A stretch of DNA of 64,000 nt from Chelatococcus sp. YT9 (GTDB lineage Bacteria > Pseudomonadota > Alphaproteobacteria > Rhizobiales > Beijerinckiaceae). This document shows positions 36,838-46,545 of the stretch, piece after piece. Made by a program: the position numbers and the translations under genes. Within the stretch, counting starts at the first letter, position 1, and every line of letters begins with the position of its first letter. A model generated the notes under the pieces. That model made no database searches and was not told the DNA's origin. It was given only the letters and a program-made list of their open reading frames with translations. The stretch spans positions 740,001 through 804,000 of the forward strand of contig NZ_JAHBRW010000001.1 in NCBI RefSeq assembly GCF_018398315.1, given 5' to 3'.

Positions 36838-37433
36838 TCGAATGGCTCCGTCCGGAATGCGGCTGTTGCCATGATCAAGCGATTGCCATTGTCGAGATTT
36901 GCAATGGCCGGGTTGCCGAAGGCGATGAACACCGGCAGTTCGAGCGCGGCCCGGACAAGCACGATCTGGTTTGCGCCACTGCTTTGATAACCGAAGCCCG
37001 AAACGTCGATCGCCCCGTCCCGTATCGGCATGTTCAAGTCCGCCTGATTGAAGCTGGACAGCACCCGCACATCGAGATGCAAATTGGCCTTGCACTCGTT
37101 CGCGCCGACCATGACGATCGGTGAGCCGTCGCAGATGCTGTTCCGCAGGCTTGTCAAGCGCGCGCTGTCGCTTGTACCACCTGTTTGCGAGCGACCAGTC
37201 AGCACAAGCCGCGCGCCGTCGTCCACGTTGGTTTCCAGCACTTGCTGCGCCCAGAAGATCAGTGCGGTCTGGATGATGGCAAAAGCGAGCGCCAGAAAGA
37301 GCGGCGCGACCATTGCGAGCTCGATGGCTGTAACGCCGCCCGTCTCGCGCGCGAATGGCTGCGCAGCCCGCAGAAGGCCGCGACGCGGCGCCTGGACTGC
37401 GTCGTCTCGCCTATCTGCCCTGCGCAAGCGCAT
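36834..37433 (-). CDS. TadE-like pilus assembly pseudopilin (first)
   Basis: A 199-residue TadE family protein. After a basic cytoplasmic lead it has TGGVTAIELAMVAPLFLALAF, the prepilin-type Gly...Glu motif and membrane helix, followed by FWAQQVLETNVDDGARLVLTG and a periplasmic domain with two cysteines (NSICDG, NECKAN). Pseudopilins of this type are processed by the prepilin peptidase and act in Flp pilus assembly. The start overlaps the upstream pilus N-domain gene by 23 bases. Confidence 0.87.
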   Translation of the reverse strand: MRLRRADRRDDAVQAPRRGLLRAAQPFARETGGVTAIELAMVAPLFLALAFAIIQTALIFWAQQVLETNVDDGARLVLTGRSQTGGTSDSARLTSLRNSICDGSPIVMVGANECKANLHLDVRVLSSFNQADLNMPIRDGAIDVSGFGYQSSGANQIVLVRAALELPVFIAFGNPAIANLDNGNRLIMATAAFRTEPFE

Positions 37434-37905
37434 TGCGATCCTCGATCTGACTTTTCAAAGCACGAAAAGCTTCGCTGTCGTCACCGATGACAAGCGTCGG
37501 CTCGCAGCTCGGCGCGCAGATAAAGCTTTGCCGCTGTCGCCCGTGCTGGACGACCACTATTCCTTCTGGCGAAGCCTCAACCCGCAAGAGCGATTCCCCC
37601 ACCACGACACCGCGTGCATCGAGAGCGATCACATTTGTCGTGCCGAAACTCTTTCCCGTCACTACGAGTACGTTGTTCTTCTGTAACGACACATCCGCCA
37701 CCGACGGATTACCGACGATCACGGTCTGAGCGTTCTCAGGCAGGCGAATGATCTTCGCCTGATTAGTTCTGACGCTGATCGTATCTGTTGGCTCCGCGTG
37801 GAGAACGCGACTATCGGGCACGATTGCCATGCCCAAAGCGACAAGGAAACCCGCCATCGCACCCTTTACCCGGGAACCAGGCGGCATGCGCAGGCCGGAA
37901 AGCAT
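37411..37905 (-). CDS. Stand-alone pilus/secretin N-domain protein (CpaC N-terminus-like)
   Basis: A 164-residue periplasmic protein. A signal peptide (helix AMAGFLVALGMAIVPDSRVLHA) precedes one T2SS/T3SS pilus N-terminal domain (about 45-125) with TNQAKIIRLPENAQTVIVGN, VADVSLQKNNVLVVTGKSFG and TTNVIALDARG. This is the same domain found at the start of the CpaC secretin in this locus, but without the secretin part. Two cysteines follow in ICAPSCEP. The start is uncertain: ATG at 37905 is used, and 37887 or 37977 are possible. It is probably an accessory protein of the Tad secretin. Confidence 0.8.
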   Translation of the reverse strand: MLSGLRMPPGSRVKGAMAGFLVALGMAIVPDSRVLHAEPTDTISVRTNQAKIIRLPENAQTVIVGNPSVADVSLQKNNVLVVTGKSFGTTNVIALDARGVVVGESLLRVEASPEGIVVVQHGRQRQSFICAPSCEPTLVIGDDSEAFRALKSQIEDRNALAQGR

Positions 37906-38357
37906 GCTCGTGTACTCGCCGGAAAGCAGACGGAACCGCAAAATCCGGCATGCCGACTGTCGATAAAACTTATGCATGGCTCGTGATCTTCAGGCAGATA
38001 GAGATACCCCCGACTCTACGACCCAGACAATGAACGTTCGGATAACCATCATCGCGCAACTTGATGAAGCGCAGCACATCTCACACGCCCATCAAAAGGC
38101 GAGCTATTATTTCCATGATGTGTATTTCCAAAAAACGTCCCTTATGATCCAAAATAATAATTGAATAGACATTTCTTGCGAAAAATTCTTATCAACTACA
38201 TGTTGACCATGAGATAAGGAGATAAAACTCTGCATCTCTTTTTCCTTGAATTTAACTGAGGAGCAATAGTTGCAGTGTTAGGGTCAGTCATGGTTCCGGT
38301 AGCGCCAAACAACGAGAGGCGTCTGATGATGAGAACCTGGTGCAAGGAGCAGCAAAA
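37906..38357. other. AT-rich divergent promoter region of the Tad locus
   Basis: About 450 bases between the leftward tadE unit and flp, clearly richer in A and T than the neighbouring genes. No gene is supported. It contains a CtrA-like box at 38203 and AT-rich tracts, and must hold the promoters of both units. Confidence 0.5.
38203..38217. promoter_or_regulatory. CtrA-like box upstream of flp
   Basis: TTGACCATGAGATAA fits the CtrA consensus TTAA-N7-TTAA with one mismatch in each half, and its first eight bases are one mismatch from TTAACCAT. It lies 141 bases before the flp start. In Caulobacter pilA is activated by CtrA; the parallel here is inferred. Confidence 0.35.
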
Positions 38358-38546
38358 ATGGTAATGTTGTTTTCGCGTTTTCTGGAAGATGAAACAGGCG
38401 CAACGGCTATTGAATATGGCTTGATCGCCGCCCTGGTGGCTGTCGCCATTATTGGCGCATTGACCCAGCTTGAAACCGGATTGTCCGCATTGTTCAACGG
38501 CATTGGTGGTCGTCTCACGACAGAAGCCGCCAATACCGCGAACTGA
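38358..38546 (+). CDS. flp: Flp family type IVb pilin
   Basis: Major pilin of the Tad pilus, 62 residues. Prepilin lead FSRFLEDETG is followed by cleavage before ATAIEYGLIAALVAVAIIGA, with the conserved Glu-Tyr of Flp pilins and a long hydrophobic helix. The short tail ends TTEAANTAN. AAGGAG lies 8 bases before the ATG at 38358, chosen over an in-frame upstream start. As in other tad loci the pilin gene comes first and is likely the most strongly expressed. Confidence 0.95.
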   Translation: MVMLFSRFLEDETGATAIEYGLIAALVAVAIIGALTQLETGLSALFNGIGGRLTTEAANTAN

Positions 38547-38737
38547 TTGAGGGACCACGAATACAAGTCCGCATAGCCAGACAACTGTGGAATACTGGCT
38601 CCCGGAATCATGCAAAGCGGTCGCGTGCCCTCATCGGCACAGCGGCCGCTTTTCTCATTTGAGCCTAGATAGACGCCCGTCGGCGATTCACGAACGCGTT
38701 TTTCTTTGCAAGATTATCATTCAGAAGATCAACCAAC

Positions 38738-39244
38738 ATGCTAATCGCACTTCTTATTCTATTCCCATTTTTAATGATACTTGCTGCCGTCAACGACATC
38801 ATGACCATGACGATCCCGAATTTCATCCCTTTGATATTGATTGTCGGCTTCGCTTTCTTTGCTCCCGCCGCGGGACTGCCGGCGACCACGATCGGCCTTC
38901 ATGCAACCGCTGCCGTTCTCATGCTTGGGGTCACATTCTGTTTCTTCGCATGCGGGTGGATGGGCGGAGGGGATGCAAAACTGGCGGCGGCAACCGCGCT
39001 CTGGTTTGGTCCGACCATGCCATTGCTGGATTATGCCATCCTCACGTCGCTGATCGGGGCGGGCCTCACGTTGGCGCTGCTGGCCGCTAGACGTATGCCG
39101 CTACCTCTCTTCGCGGAATCCTGGGCGTGGGCACGTCGGCTTCACGGCGCAGGCACGGGCGTTCCTTACGGCATGGCGCTCGCAGCTGCGGGCTTGATTG
39201 TCTACCCCGAAAGCGTAATCTGGAAAGCAATCGTCCTTTTATAG
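38738..39244 (+). CDS. cpaA: Prepilin peptidase CpaA/TadV
   Basis: Aspartic prepilin peptidase (A24) of 168 residues that cleaves Flp and TadE-type prepilins in the inner membrane. The two catalytic aspartates lie in AAVNDIMTMTIPN and WMGGGDAKLAAA (the GxGD motif). About five membrane helices. The N-terminal methylase-type zinc domain of PilD is absent, as usual for the CpaA group. It follows flp by 190 bases. Confidence 0.94.
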   Translation: MLIALLILFPFLMILAAVNDIMTMTIPNFIPLILIVGFAFFAPAAGLPATTIGLHATAAVLMLGVTFCFFACGWMGGGDAKLAAATALWFGPTMPLLDYAILTSLIGAGLTLALLAARRMPLPLFAESWAWARRLHGAGTGVPYGMALAAAGLIVYPESVIWKAIVLL

Positions 39245-39547
39245 CAAAGCGTGTATATTATCGAAATTTATGATAATAGATCTGCAAGCGCGCAGCATCT
39301 TCATAAATTCTTATCGTAAGAGTGGGTGTTTTCAGATTTTATCTTGTTAACCATTAGTTGACATATTGGCGGGCATAAAAGGCCACACTCCTTTGTCTTG
39401 CCATGTACTGATATATCCGCCGATGGTTTTCAGCCATTCCGGCGCATCAGTAGGTATGAGTCCTTTCTGGCTGGCTAGATGTAGCGGACGTCTCCGCGGC
39501 CGGCCGCCCCTCAACCCTGTTCAGCGTGACGTTGGATCGCGGCTGCA
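39245..39547. other. AT-rich intergenic promoter region before cpaB
   Basis: About 300 bases, AT-rich at the left, separating flp-cpaA from the cpaB-tadC operon. It includes a good CtrA-like box at 39347. No gene seen. Confidence 0.5.
39347..39361. promoter_or_regulatory. CtrA-like box upstream of cpaB
   Basis: TTAACCATTAGTTGA matches TTAA-N7-TTAA with a single mismatch (TTGA), and includes the full extended half-site TTAACCAT. It lies about 190 bases upstream of cpaB. This is the best of the three CtrA-like sites in the locus. Confidence 0.5.
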
Positions 39548-40327
39548 ATGAAATCAGCACGTTTCGTCGTTCTCGGCATAGCACTGGCCGCTGGCATCTC
39601 GGCGGCGTATCTGGCACGTGGCACGACAAGACCTCCGGCACCGTCACTTCCGGCACAGCCCGCTTTGCGGACTGTGGAAGTTCTGGTGACTGCGAGCGAC
39701 CTCGGCATGGGCAGCACCGTCAAGGCGGAAAATCTGCGATGGCAGATCTGGCCTGCTGAGAGCCTTCCGGCCCACGCGATCACGAAGCGCGACACCCCGG
39801 AAGCTGTCACGGAGCTCACGGGCACGATCGTCCGTGCGAGCATAGCCAGTGGCGATCTCGTTCGGCGCGAGAGTCTAATAAAGGCAAATGGCTCCGGCTT
39901 CATGTCTGCAATGCTTCCGTCCGGCAAGCGCGCGATGGCGATCACGATTGACAGCCGTGGCAGCAGCTCCGCTGGCGGCTTCATTCTGCCCAATGATCGG
40001 GTCGACGTCATTCGTACCTATAGAGGCGAGCAGCAGGGCAGCAACGAGACGATCCTCGCGCAGACCATCCTGCAGAACATAAGGGTGCTTGCCATCGGTC
40101 AGATCGTGCAGGAAAAAGCCGGCGAACGTGTGGTCAGCGGCGAGAATGCGACGCTGGAGGTTGATCCGCGCCAGGCGGAGATCCTGACACGCGCTCAAAA
40201 AAACGGGCAGCTTTCGCTCGTGTTGCGCTCCCTCACCGATGCGAATGTCGCTGCCATCGCGATCGATCCCGAGGACAGCATGACAATCGTGCGTTTCGGA
40301 GTCGCGTCCCAGACAGGAGGACGCTGA
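39548..40327 (+). CDS. cpaB: Flp pilus assembly protein CpaB/RcpC
   Basis: A 259-residue periplasmic protein anchored by an N-terminal signal or helix (ARFVVLGIALAAGISAAYLA). It has an SAF/RcpC domain: VLVTASDLGMGSTVKAENLRW, then GTIVRASIASGDLVRRESLI and PNDRVDVIRTYRGEQQ. It assists the outer-membrane secretin. It begins the main operon cpaBCDEF-tadBC and is followed by cpaC after 5 bases. Confidence 0.93.
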   Translation: MKSARFVVLGIALAAGISAAYLARGTTRPPAPSLPAQPALRTVEVLVTASDLGMGSTVKAENLRWQIWPAESLPAHAITKRDTPEAVTELTGTIVRASIASGDLVRRESLIKANGSGFMSAMLPSGKRAMAITIDSRGSSSAGGFILPNDRVDVIRTYRGEQQGSNETILAQTILQNIRVLAIGQIVQEKAGERVVSGENATLEVDPRQAEILTRAQKNGQLSLVLRSLTDANVAAIAIDPEDSMTIVRFGVASQTGGR

Positions 40328-40332
40328 TCGGC

Positions 40333-41823
40333 ATGCGCTTTCTGCCCGAACCAGGCCTTGCGACAATTCCGTCGCTCCCGCCATCCCCACATCGATGTTT
40401 CGACCGGAGCGTCCTGTTGCGAGCAATTCTCGCAGCGGTGACCGGCCTGCTTGTATTGCTGACCGCTCCGGCGTTGGCTGACAATGGATTGAGGCCCAGC
40501 ATCAGCTACGAACCGGCCCAAATGCGGCGGGTCGAGTTGTCCATTGGACGTTCGACGATCATCAATCTCTCGCGGGACGCCAAGGAGGTCTTCGTCGCGG
40601 ATCCGAAAGTCGCGAATGCGGTGGTCCGGTCGACGCGCAAGCTCTTCATCATTGGTGTCGGCGACGGCGCGACATCAATCATCGCGCTCGATGACACGGG
40701 CCAGCAGCTTGCCTCGATCGACATCACCGTCGGCCGTGACCTGAATGTCCTGCGGCAGACCATCAAGGCTGTCGCGCCCCACGCCGTAGTGGACGCGCGC
40801 GCGGTGGGAGAGTCCATCCTCCTCACCGGCTCCGTCGGTTCAGCCGTGGAAGCCCAGCAGATTGCCGATGTCGCCGGTGCATTCGTCGCAACGAGCTCTG
40901 CTGCGAGCGGAGGCGGAAAAGGGAACGTCATCAACGCCTTGACTGTTCGTGCCAAGGACCAGGTGATGCTCAAGGTCACCATCGCCGAAGTTCAACGCAA
41001 TGTCCTGAAACAACTCGGTGTGGACTCATCCGGCACCTGGAATCTCGGGCGCATATCTTTGGACGCAGCGACGGCCAACGCGTTTCCCGTGCAAGGCTCG
41101 CCCGGCAACTCCGTCGCGTCAAACTTCGGCAGTAAGAATAGCGTCACGTTGCGCGCGCTCGAGCAAGCCGGCGTGGCCCGCACCCTGGCGGAACCGACCC
41201 TGACCGCGATTTCTGGCGAGACGGCCGCCTTCCTCGTGGGTGGCGAAGTGCCCATTCCGTCCGGCTATAGTTGCTCCGGGACAGGAACCTCCACTTGCAC
41301 GCCCTCAATCGAGTTCAAGAAATTCGGTGTTGCGCTGACGTTCACGCCGGTCGTCCTGAGTGAAGGGCGCATGAGCCTGCGTGTCGCGACGGAGGTGTCG
41401 GAAATAGATGCGCAGAATTCAACGCGTTATGCGTCGTTCAACATTCCGGGTTTCAAGGTGCGCCGCTCTGAGACCACGGTGGAGTTGCCGTCCGGTGGCT
41501 CCATGGTCACCGCGGGGCTGATCCAGCAGAACTCGCGCCAAGCCATCACGGGCCTGCCGGGGTTGCTCAATCTTCCGATCCTCGGCGTCCTTTTCCGCTC
41601 GCGAGACTACCAGCGCCAGGAAACGGAACTCATGATCGCGGTGAGCCCCTATATCGCCAAGCCAATGAGCGCTCACGAAATGACCCGCCCGGATGATGGC
41701 TTCGCCGATGCCATGGATCCTCAGGGTGTATTCCTCGGTCGGGTCAATCGCATCTATGGGCCGAAAGCGGACAAGGCCATCAGGGGCGGCGCCCCCAATC
41801 GCATCGGTTTCATCAATGACTGA
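40333..41823 (+). CDS. cpaC: Tad pilus secretin CpaC/RcpA
   Basis: Outer-membrane secretin of 496 residues through which the Flp pilus leaves the cell. A signal peptide (about 30-55, AILAAVTGLLVLLTAPALA) is followed by a pilus N-domain (VELSIGRSTIINLSRDAKEVFVAD), a BON-like section and the secretin core (LRALEQAGVARTLAEPTLTAISGETAAF, VGGEVPIP). The C-terminal end has TAGLIQQNSRQAITGLPGL and LFRSRDYQRQETELMIAVSPYI. The last bases overlap cpaD. Confidence 0.95.
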   Translation: MRFLPEPGLATIPSLPPSPHRCFDRSVLLRAILAAVTGLLVLLTAPALADNGLRPSISYEPAQMRRVELSIGRSTIINLSRDAKEVFVADPKVANAVVRSTRKLFIIGVGDGATSIIALDDTGQQLASIDITVGRDLNVLRQTIKAVAPHAVVDARAVGESILLTGSVGSAVEAQQIADVAGAFVATSSAASGGGKGNVINALTVRAKDQVMLKVTIAEVQRNVLKQLGVDSSGTWNLGRISLDAATANAFPVQGSPGNSVASNFGSKNSVTLRALEQAGVARTLAEPTLTAISGETAAFLVGGEVPIPSGYSCSGTGTSTCTPSIEFKKFGVALTFTPVVLSEGRMSLRVATEVSEIDAQNSTRYASFNIPGFKVRRSETTVELPSGGSMVTAGLIQQNSRQAITGLPGLLNLPILGVLFRSRDYQRQETELMIAVSPYIAKPMSAHEMTRPDDGFADAMDPQGVFLGRVNRIYGPKADKAIRGGAPNRIGFIND

Positions 41824-42559
41824 CGACCGCTCCACCCATCCCGGCGGTCGCCGCGGACCAAGGCTCACGCGCCGTCTTGCCGTCTGCGCTGCACTGCCCC
41901 TCATCCTCTCGGCCTGCGGAGCGAACCGGCGGGTGGAAAGCCTCGATATCCCCTATGACTATCGACAGCGCCACCCACTCGTGATCACCGATCGGGCAGA
42001 GTTGTTGAACATTGCCGTCACGGGCCGAAGCCATCTCGATGGCCGCCAAGCTGCCGACATCCACGCCTTCGCCGGCAACTACCGGCGCTACGGCAAAAGC
42101 AATGTCCGCATCTTCGTGCCGGCTGGCACCGGGCAGGAAGCCGCTGTGCAGGCCACCCTTCGGGCGGCGCAGCGCGAACTTTCGGCGGCCGGCATCGGCG
42201 CGACCGCGATCGCCACGGCAAGCTACAGCCCCGGAGACGATGATGCCGTGCCGACCGTGCGCCTCAGCTTCATGAAGCTCGGCGTCACCGTCGCGAGCGC
42301 CTGCGGCCGCTGGCCCGCCGATCTTGCCAGCGGCAGCTCGACAGATGGGTGGACCAACGCCGCCTATTGGAACTTCGGCTGTGCCTACCAGGCCAACTTC
42401 GCGGCCCAGGTCGCCGAACCACTCGATCTTGCCCGTCCCCGCCAGGAAAGTGTGCCGGACACGCAGAAGCGCCTACGCGCCATTGGCCAACTGCGCCAGG
42501 GCAAGGACCCGTCGACGGTCTATCGATCGACGCAGCGTGTCGAGGATTTGGGCCAATGA
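41816..42559 (+). CDS. cpaD: Pilus assembly lipoprotein CpaD
   Basis: A 247-residue periplasmic/outer-membrane lipoprotein of the CpaD family. The signal sequence RRLAVCAALPLILSACG has the lipobox LSAC. Family segments are IPYDYRQRHPLVITDRAE, FVPAGTGQEAA and NFGCAYQANFAAQVAEPLDLARPR near the end. The ATG at 41816 overlaps the cpaC stop by 8 bases, and its own stop overlaps cpaE by 4, so the genes are coupled. Confidence 0.93.
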   Translation: MTDDRSTHPGGRRGPRLTRRLAVCAALPLILSACGANRRVESLDIPYDYRQRHPLVITDRAELLNIAVTGRSHLDGRQAADIHAFAGNYRRYGKSNVRIFVPAGTGQEAAVQATLRAAQRELSAAGIGATAIATASYSPGDDDAVPTVRLSFMKLGVTVASACGRWPADLASGSSTDGWTNAAYWNFGCAYQANFAAQVAEPLDLARPRQESVPDTQKRLRAIGQLRQGKDPSTVYRSTQRVEDLGQ

Positions 42560-43848
42560 CGACTCCCGTCCTTCGCTCCGCCATTCCTCCACCCTCCGAG
42601 CCAACCGATCCACTGCCGCCGGCCATGCCGCCAGTGCCGCGAATCGCCGTGGCGGCATTCTGCGAAACCACGGAGACGACGGAGAGCATCGTCGCGGCTG
42701 CCCGAGACCGGCATATGCTGCGTGCGCAAGTCGCCATTCACCATGGCGGCATCGCGGCCGCGGAAGCAACGCTCGGCAATACGCATTCCCCCAATGTGAT
42801 CATCGTGGAAACGCAGACAGGACGTGCCGAGACACTCCAAGCGCTCGATGGTTTGGCTCATGTCTGCGATCCCGGAACCAAGGTCATCGTTGTCGGCCAT
42901 GTCAATGATATTCAGCTCTATCGCGACCTGATAACCCGCGGTGTTAGCGAATACCTGATCGCGCCGGTGGAACCGCTCGATCTCATCCGCACGATCACCA
43001 ATATATTCAACCGGCCGGATAGCCAGGCCTTCGGTCGTATTGTTGCCGTCGTCGGCGCGAAAGGGGGAGTGGGCGCCTCGACAATCGCCCACAATCTGGC
43101 CTCGGCCATAGCGCGGGAGCTTGGTCTCGCCGCGGTCATCGCCGATCTCGACATCGCTTTCGGCACGGCGAGCCTCAATCTCAACCTGGATCCGCCGCAG
43201 GGCATCGCCGACGCGCTGGCTGCACCGGACCGGCTCGACAACAATTTCGTCGACCGCCTCATGGTGAAATGCACCGAGAACCTCAACCTTCTAGCGGCCC
43301 CCGCAGTACTCGATCGTCCGTGGGATCTCGACCAATCCATCGTCGATAAACTTCTCGGCACGCTGCGTTCGGCGCACCCGGTGGTTGTTCTCGATCTGCC
43401 GCATATGTGGACTTCCTGGGCACGCCACGCTCTCGTCGACGCGGACATGATCGTGATCGTCGCGGGTCCCGATCTCGCAAGCTTGCGCAACACCAAGAAC
43501 ATGGTCGACATGCTGCGCCAGGCGCGGCCTTCGGATCGCCAGCCCTATCTGGTCCTCAACCAGCTCGGGCTGCCCAAACGACCCGAGATCAGCGCTCCGG
43601 ATTTCGCGAAGGCCGTCGGCCTCACGCCGTCCGCCACAATTGCGTTCGACGCCCAGCTTTTCGGGAATGCCGCCAACAACGGCCATATGTTGCACCAGGC
43701 GCAGCCGAATAGTCGAGCTGCGAGTACAATAAACGAACTCGCAACCACCATCATGGGTCGAACAAAGAAGAGCACAGATGAAGCTAAATTCTTGCAAGCT
43801 CTACTCGCCAAGCTTGCCGCCTTAAAAAAAGCGCGCACGCTGAGATGA
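42556..43848 (+). CDS. cpaE: Pilus assembly protein CpaE/TadZ
   Basis: A 430-residue ParA/MinD-like ATPase that positions the Tad machine. The N-terminal half is an atypical receiver domain (about 30-150: VIIVETQTGRAETLQAL, TKVIVVGHVND, VSEYLIAPVEPLDLI) that lacks a clear phospho-Asp pattern. The C-terminal half has the deviant Walker A VVGAKGGVGASTIAHNLA and IADLDIAFGTASLNL. It starts with ATG at 42556 overlapping the cpaD stop; the longer frame from 42349 is not used. Confidence 0.93.
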   Translation: MTTPVLRSAIPPPSEPTDPLPPAMPPVPRIAVAAFCETTETTESIVAAARDRHMLRAQVAIHHGGIAAAEATLGNTHSPNVIIVETQTGRAETLQALDGLAHVCDPGTKVIVVGHVNDIQLYRDLITRGVSEYLIAPVEPLDLIRTITNIFNRPDSQAFGRIVAVVGAKGGVGASTIAHNLASAIARELGLAAVIADLDIAFGTASLNLNLDPPQGIADALAAPDRLDNNFVDRLMVKCTENLNLLAAPAVLDRPWDLDQSIVDKLLGTLRSAHPVVVLDLPHMWTSWARHALVDADMIVIVAGPDLASLRNTKNMVDMLRQARPSDRQPYLVLNQLGLPKRPEISAPDFAKAVGLTPSATIAFDAQLFGNAANNGHMLHQAQPNSRAASTINELATTIMGRTKKSTDEAKFLQALLAKLAALKKARTLR

Positions 43849-44048
43849 GATACCACGCCCCTCGTTGACCACGGCAGCTCGCCTTCAGACGAGGTATGCG
43901 GCGCCGTTTTGAACAGTTGACCGTGAGTAAAAAGCAGCTTCCGGCCGTTACTTCATGGCGGCATCGATCCATGGAACACGCGTGGGACATCGCAACGCCG
44001 CGCAAGCTGCATCGGAGAGCCTCGCCGCGCTATAGGAGTATTGTTGCA

Positions 44049-45488
44049 ATGTTTGGCAAAAGACCCGGCCAGGAAGCCTTAGCCCGCAAGCCCGAGCCCG
44101 CCGTCGCGGCGCCCAGTGCCACGGAGACGCGCCTCCCGCCATCGGCCCCGGTGCCAGCTCCCGTGCATACGCCGGATGTGCCGCTCCACTCCGATGGCTA
44201 TTATCAAACGAAGAACATGATCTTCGCGGCTCTCATCGAGGCGATCGATTTGACGCAGCTCGTGAAGCTCGACGCAGAGAGCGCGCGTGACGAGATCCGT
44301 GATATCGTTACGGAAATTATCGGCCTGAAAAACCTCGTTATGTCGATCGCCGAGCAGGAAGGACTGCTCGAGGACATCTGCAACGATGTCTTGGGCTATG
44401 GCCCCCTCGAGCCCCTATTGGCACGCGACGACATCGCCGATATTATGGTAAACGGCGCGGATCGCACCTATATCGAAGTATCCGGCCGCATTCAGCGCAC
44501 GAATATACGCTTCCGAGACAATCAGCAACTCATGAATATCTGCCAACGCATCGTCAGTCAGGTCGGGCGGCGCGTCGACGAGGCCTCACCTATCTGCGAT
44601 GCGCGCCTGCCGGACGGATCACGCGTCAACGTGATCGGCCCCCCACTGTCGATCGACGGCCCGGCCTTGACGATTCGTAAATTTCGACGCGACAAGCTGA
44701 CGCTCGATGATCTTGTCCGCTATGGCTCCATTTCTCCGGAAGGATCAGAACTCCTGCAGATTATCGGCCGCGTGCGTTGCAATGTCATCATCTCGGGCGG
44801 GACGGGCTCTGGAAAAACAACATTGCTTAACTGTTTGACGCGGTTCATAGAGGACAAGGAGCGCATCATTACTTGCGAAGACGCGGCAGAACTGCAGCTT
44901 CAGCAGCCCCACGTCGTCCGGCTGGAAACACGCCCTCCCAATCTGGAGGGACAGGGGCAGGTGACGATGCGTGACCTTGTGCGCAATTGCCTGCGTATGC
45001 GCCCCGAACGCATCATCGTCGGCGAGGTGCGTGGACCGGAAGCGTTCGACCTCCTGCAAGCCATGAATACCGGCCACGACGGTTCGATGGGTACGCTCCA
45101 CGCCAACACCCCGCGCGAAGGCCTCTCCCGTCTCGAGTCGATGATCACGATGGGCGGGTTTTCACTGCCTTCCCGCACCATTCGCGAGATGATCTGCGCC
45201 TCCGTCGATGTCGTCGTTCAGGCCCAGCGCCTGCGTGACGGTTCGCGCCGCATTACCCAGATTACAGAAGTACTGGGGATGGAAGGCGATATCATAATCA
45301 CGCAGGATCTCATGACCTTCGAAATCGTGGGCGAGGACGGGAACGGCCACATCGTCGGGCATCACCGCTCAACGGGAATAGGTCGACCGCGCTTCTGGGA
45401 GCGCGCGCGGTATTTCGGCGAAGAGCAGCGGTTGGCGCGGGCCCTCGACACTATCGAGCAGAAAGCCGGCATCGCCGGCGCTGCATAG
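44049..45488 (+). CDS. cpaF: Pilus motor ATPase CpaF/TadA
   Basis: Type II/IV secretion-like ATPase of 479 residues that drives Flp pilus assembly. Features are a variable N-terminus, a helical domain ([20 protein letters not shown], a family hallmark), Walker [16 protein letters not shown], an Asp box ([12 protein letters not shown]), Walker [21 protein letters not shown] and a His box ([17 protein letters not shown]). GGAG lies 10 bases before the ATG at 44049, preferred to an upstream start at 43896. A 200-base gap separates it from cpaE. Confidence 0.96.
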   Translation: MFGKRPGQEALARKPEPAVAAPSATETRLPPSAPVPAPVHTPDVPLHSDGYYQTKNMIFAALIEAIDLTQLVKLDAESARDEIRDIVTEIIGLKNLVMSIAEQEGLLEDICNDVLGYGPLEPLLARDDIADIMVNGADRTYIEVSGRIQRTNIRFRDNQQLMNICQRIVSQVGRRVDEASPICDARLPDGSRVNVIGPPLSIDGPALTIRKFRRDKLTLDDLVRYGSISPEGSELLQIIGRVRCNVIISGGTGSGKTTLLNCLTRFIEDKERIITCEDAAELQLQQPHVVRLETRPPNLEGQGQVTMRDLVRNCLRMRPERIIVGEVRGPEAFDLLQAMNTGHDGSMGTLHANTPREGLSRLESMITMGGFSLPSRTIREMICASVDVVVQAQRLRDGSRRITQITEVLGMEGDIIITQDLMTFEIVGEDGNGHIVGHHRSTGIGRPRFWERARYFGEEQRLARALDTIEQKAGIAGAA

Positions 45489-45530
45489 ACGATCGGGGAT
45501 CGCGCGATAAGCTTGCCATGAGATCACACC

Positions 45531-46508
45531 ATGAATGCTGACGCCCTTCTCATCGTCATACTGTCAACGATTGCGGCTGGCGCGGCGGCTTATGTCCTGT
45601 TCTTCCCGTATCTCTCATCGCGCGCCCGTATCGAGGAGCGACAGAGAACCTTCGTCGCGCCGCCGGCGCAGCGCGCCCTTGAACGGGCGAACGGCGCCGC
45701 GAACCGACGCGATCAAATCGCCCAGAGCCTGCGGGATCTAGAGGCCCGCCAAAAGGCCAAGCACAAGGTCCCGCTTGAAACGCGGCTGGCCCGGGCCGGG
45801 CTAGCCTGGACCAAGAAACGCTTCTTTGCCGTCAGCATGATCGTCGGTCTTCTCGTCGGCCTCCTCCTGGGCGCGTCGTCCGGCAATCTGTGGGTCGCCG
45901 CCGGCGGCCTCTTCGTAGGCGCATCCGGCCTTCCGCGCTGGATCCTCTCCTATCTCACCAAGCGCCGTATAAACCGCTTCATCGAAGAGTTGCCCAATGC
46001 GCTCGACATCATTGTGCGAGGCATCCGCGCCGGCCTGCCGGTCGGCGATTGCCTGAAGATTATCGGCAGCGAAGCGGCGGAGCCGGTGCGCAGCGAGTTC
46101 CGCGCGATCGTCGAAGCCCAGGTTCTCGGCATGCCCGTTGCCGACGCCGTCGGCCGCCTGCCCGAGCGCATCCCGGCGGCGGAAGCGAATTTCTTCGCCA
46201 TTGTCATAGCCGTCCAGCAGCAGTCCGGCGGCAATCTTTCCGAAGCCTTGGGCAATTTGTCCCGCGTCTTGCGTGAGCGTCGAAAGATGAAGGGAAAGAT
46301 TACGGCAATGAGCATGGAAGCAAAGGCGTCCGCTGCTATCATCGGCGCCCTCCCCTTTATCGTCACCGCTCTCGTTTATATAACGAGTCCGAAATATATC
46401 GCCTTTCTCTGGACGACGAACACCGGAATGCTTGCGCTCTCCGCATCCGGCTTGTGGATGGCCATAGGGATTCTGGTCATGAAGAAGATGATCAGCTTCG
46501 ATATTTGA
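45531..46508 (+). CDS. tadB: Type II secretion F family protein TadB
   Basis: Inner-membrane platform protein of 325 residues for the Tad motor. An N-terminal helix, a cytoplasmic linker, a pair of helices near 100-140, the T2SSF domain (ELPNALDIIVRGIRAGLPVGDCLKII, then IVIAVQQQSGGNLSEALGNLSRVLRER) and two C-terminal helices are visible. It works as a pair with TadC and the CpaF ATPase. The ribosome binding site is weak. Confidence 0.94.
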   Translation: MNADALLIVILSTIAAGAAAYVLFFPYLSSRARIEERQRTFVAPPAQRALERANGAANRRDQIAQSLRDLEARQKAKHKVPLETRLARAGLAWTKKRFFAVSMIVGLLVGLLLGASSGNLWVAAGGLFVGASGLPRWILSYLTKRRINRFIEELPNALDIIVRGIRAGLPVGDCLKIIGSEAAEPVRSEFRAIVEAQVLGMPVADAVGRLPERIPAAEANFFAIVIAVQQQSGGNLSEALGNLSRVLRERRKMKGKITAMSMEAKASAAIIGALPFIVTALVYITSPKYIAFLWTTNTGMLALSASGLWMAIGILVMKKMISFDI

Positions 46509-46545
46509 ATGCGATCAGCGTTGTAACAATTGCCGGGGGTGCATC

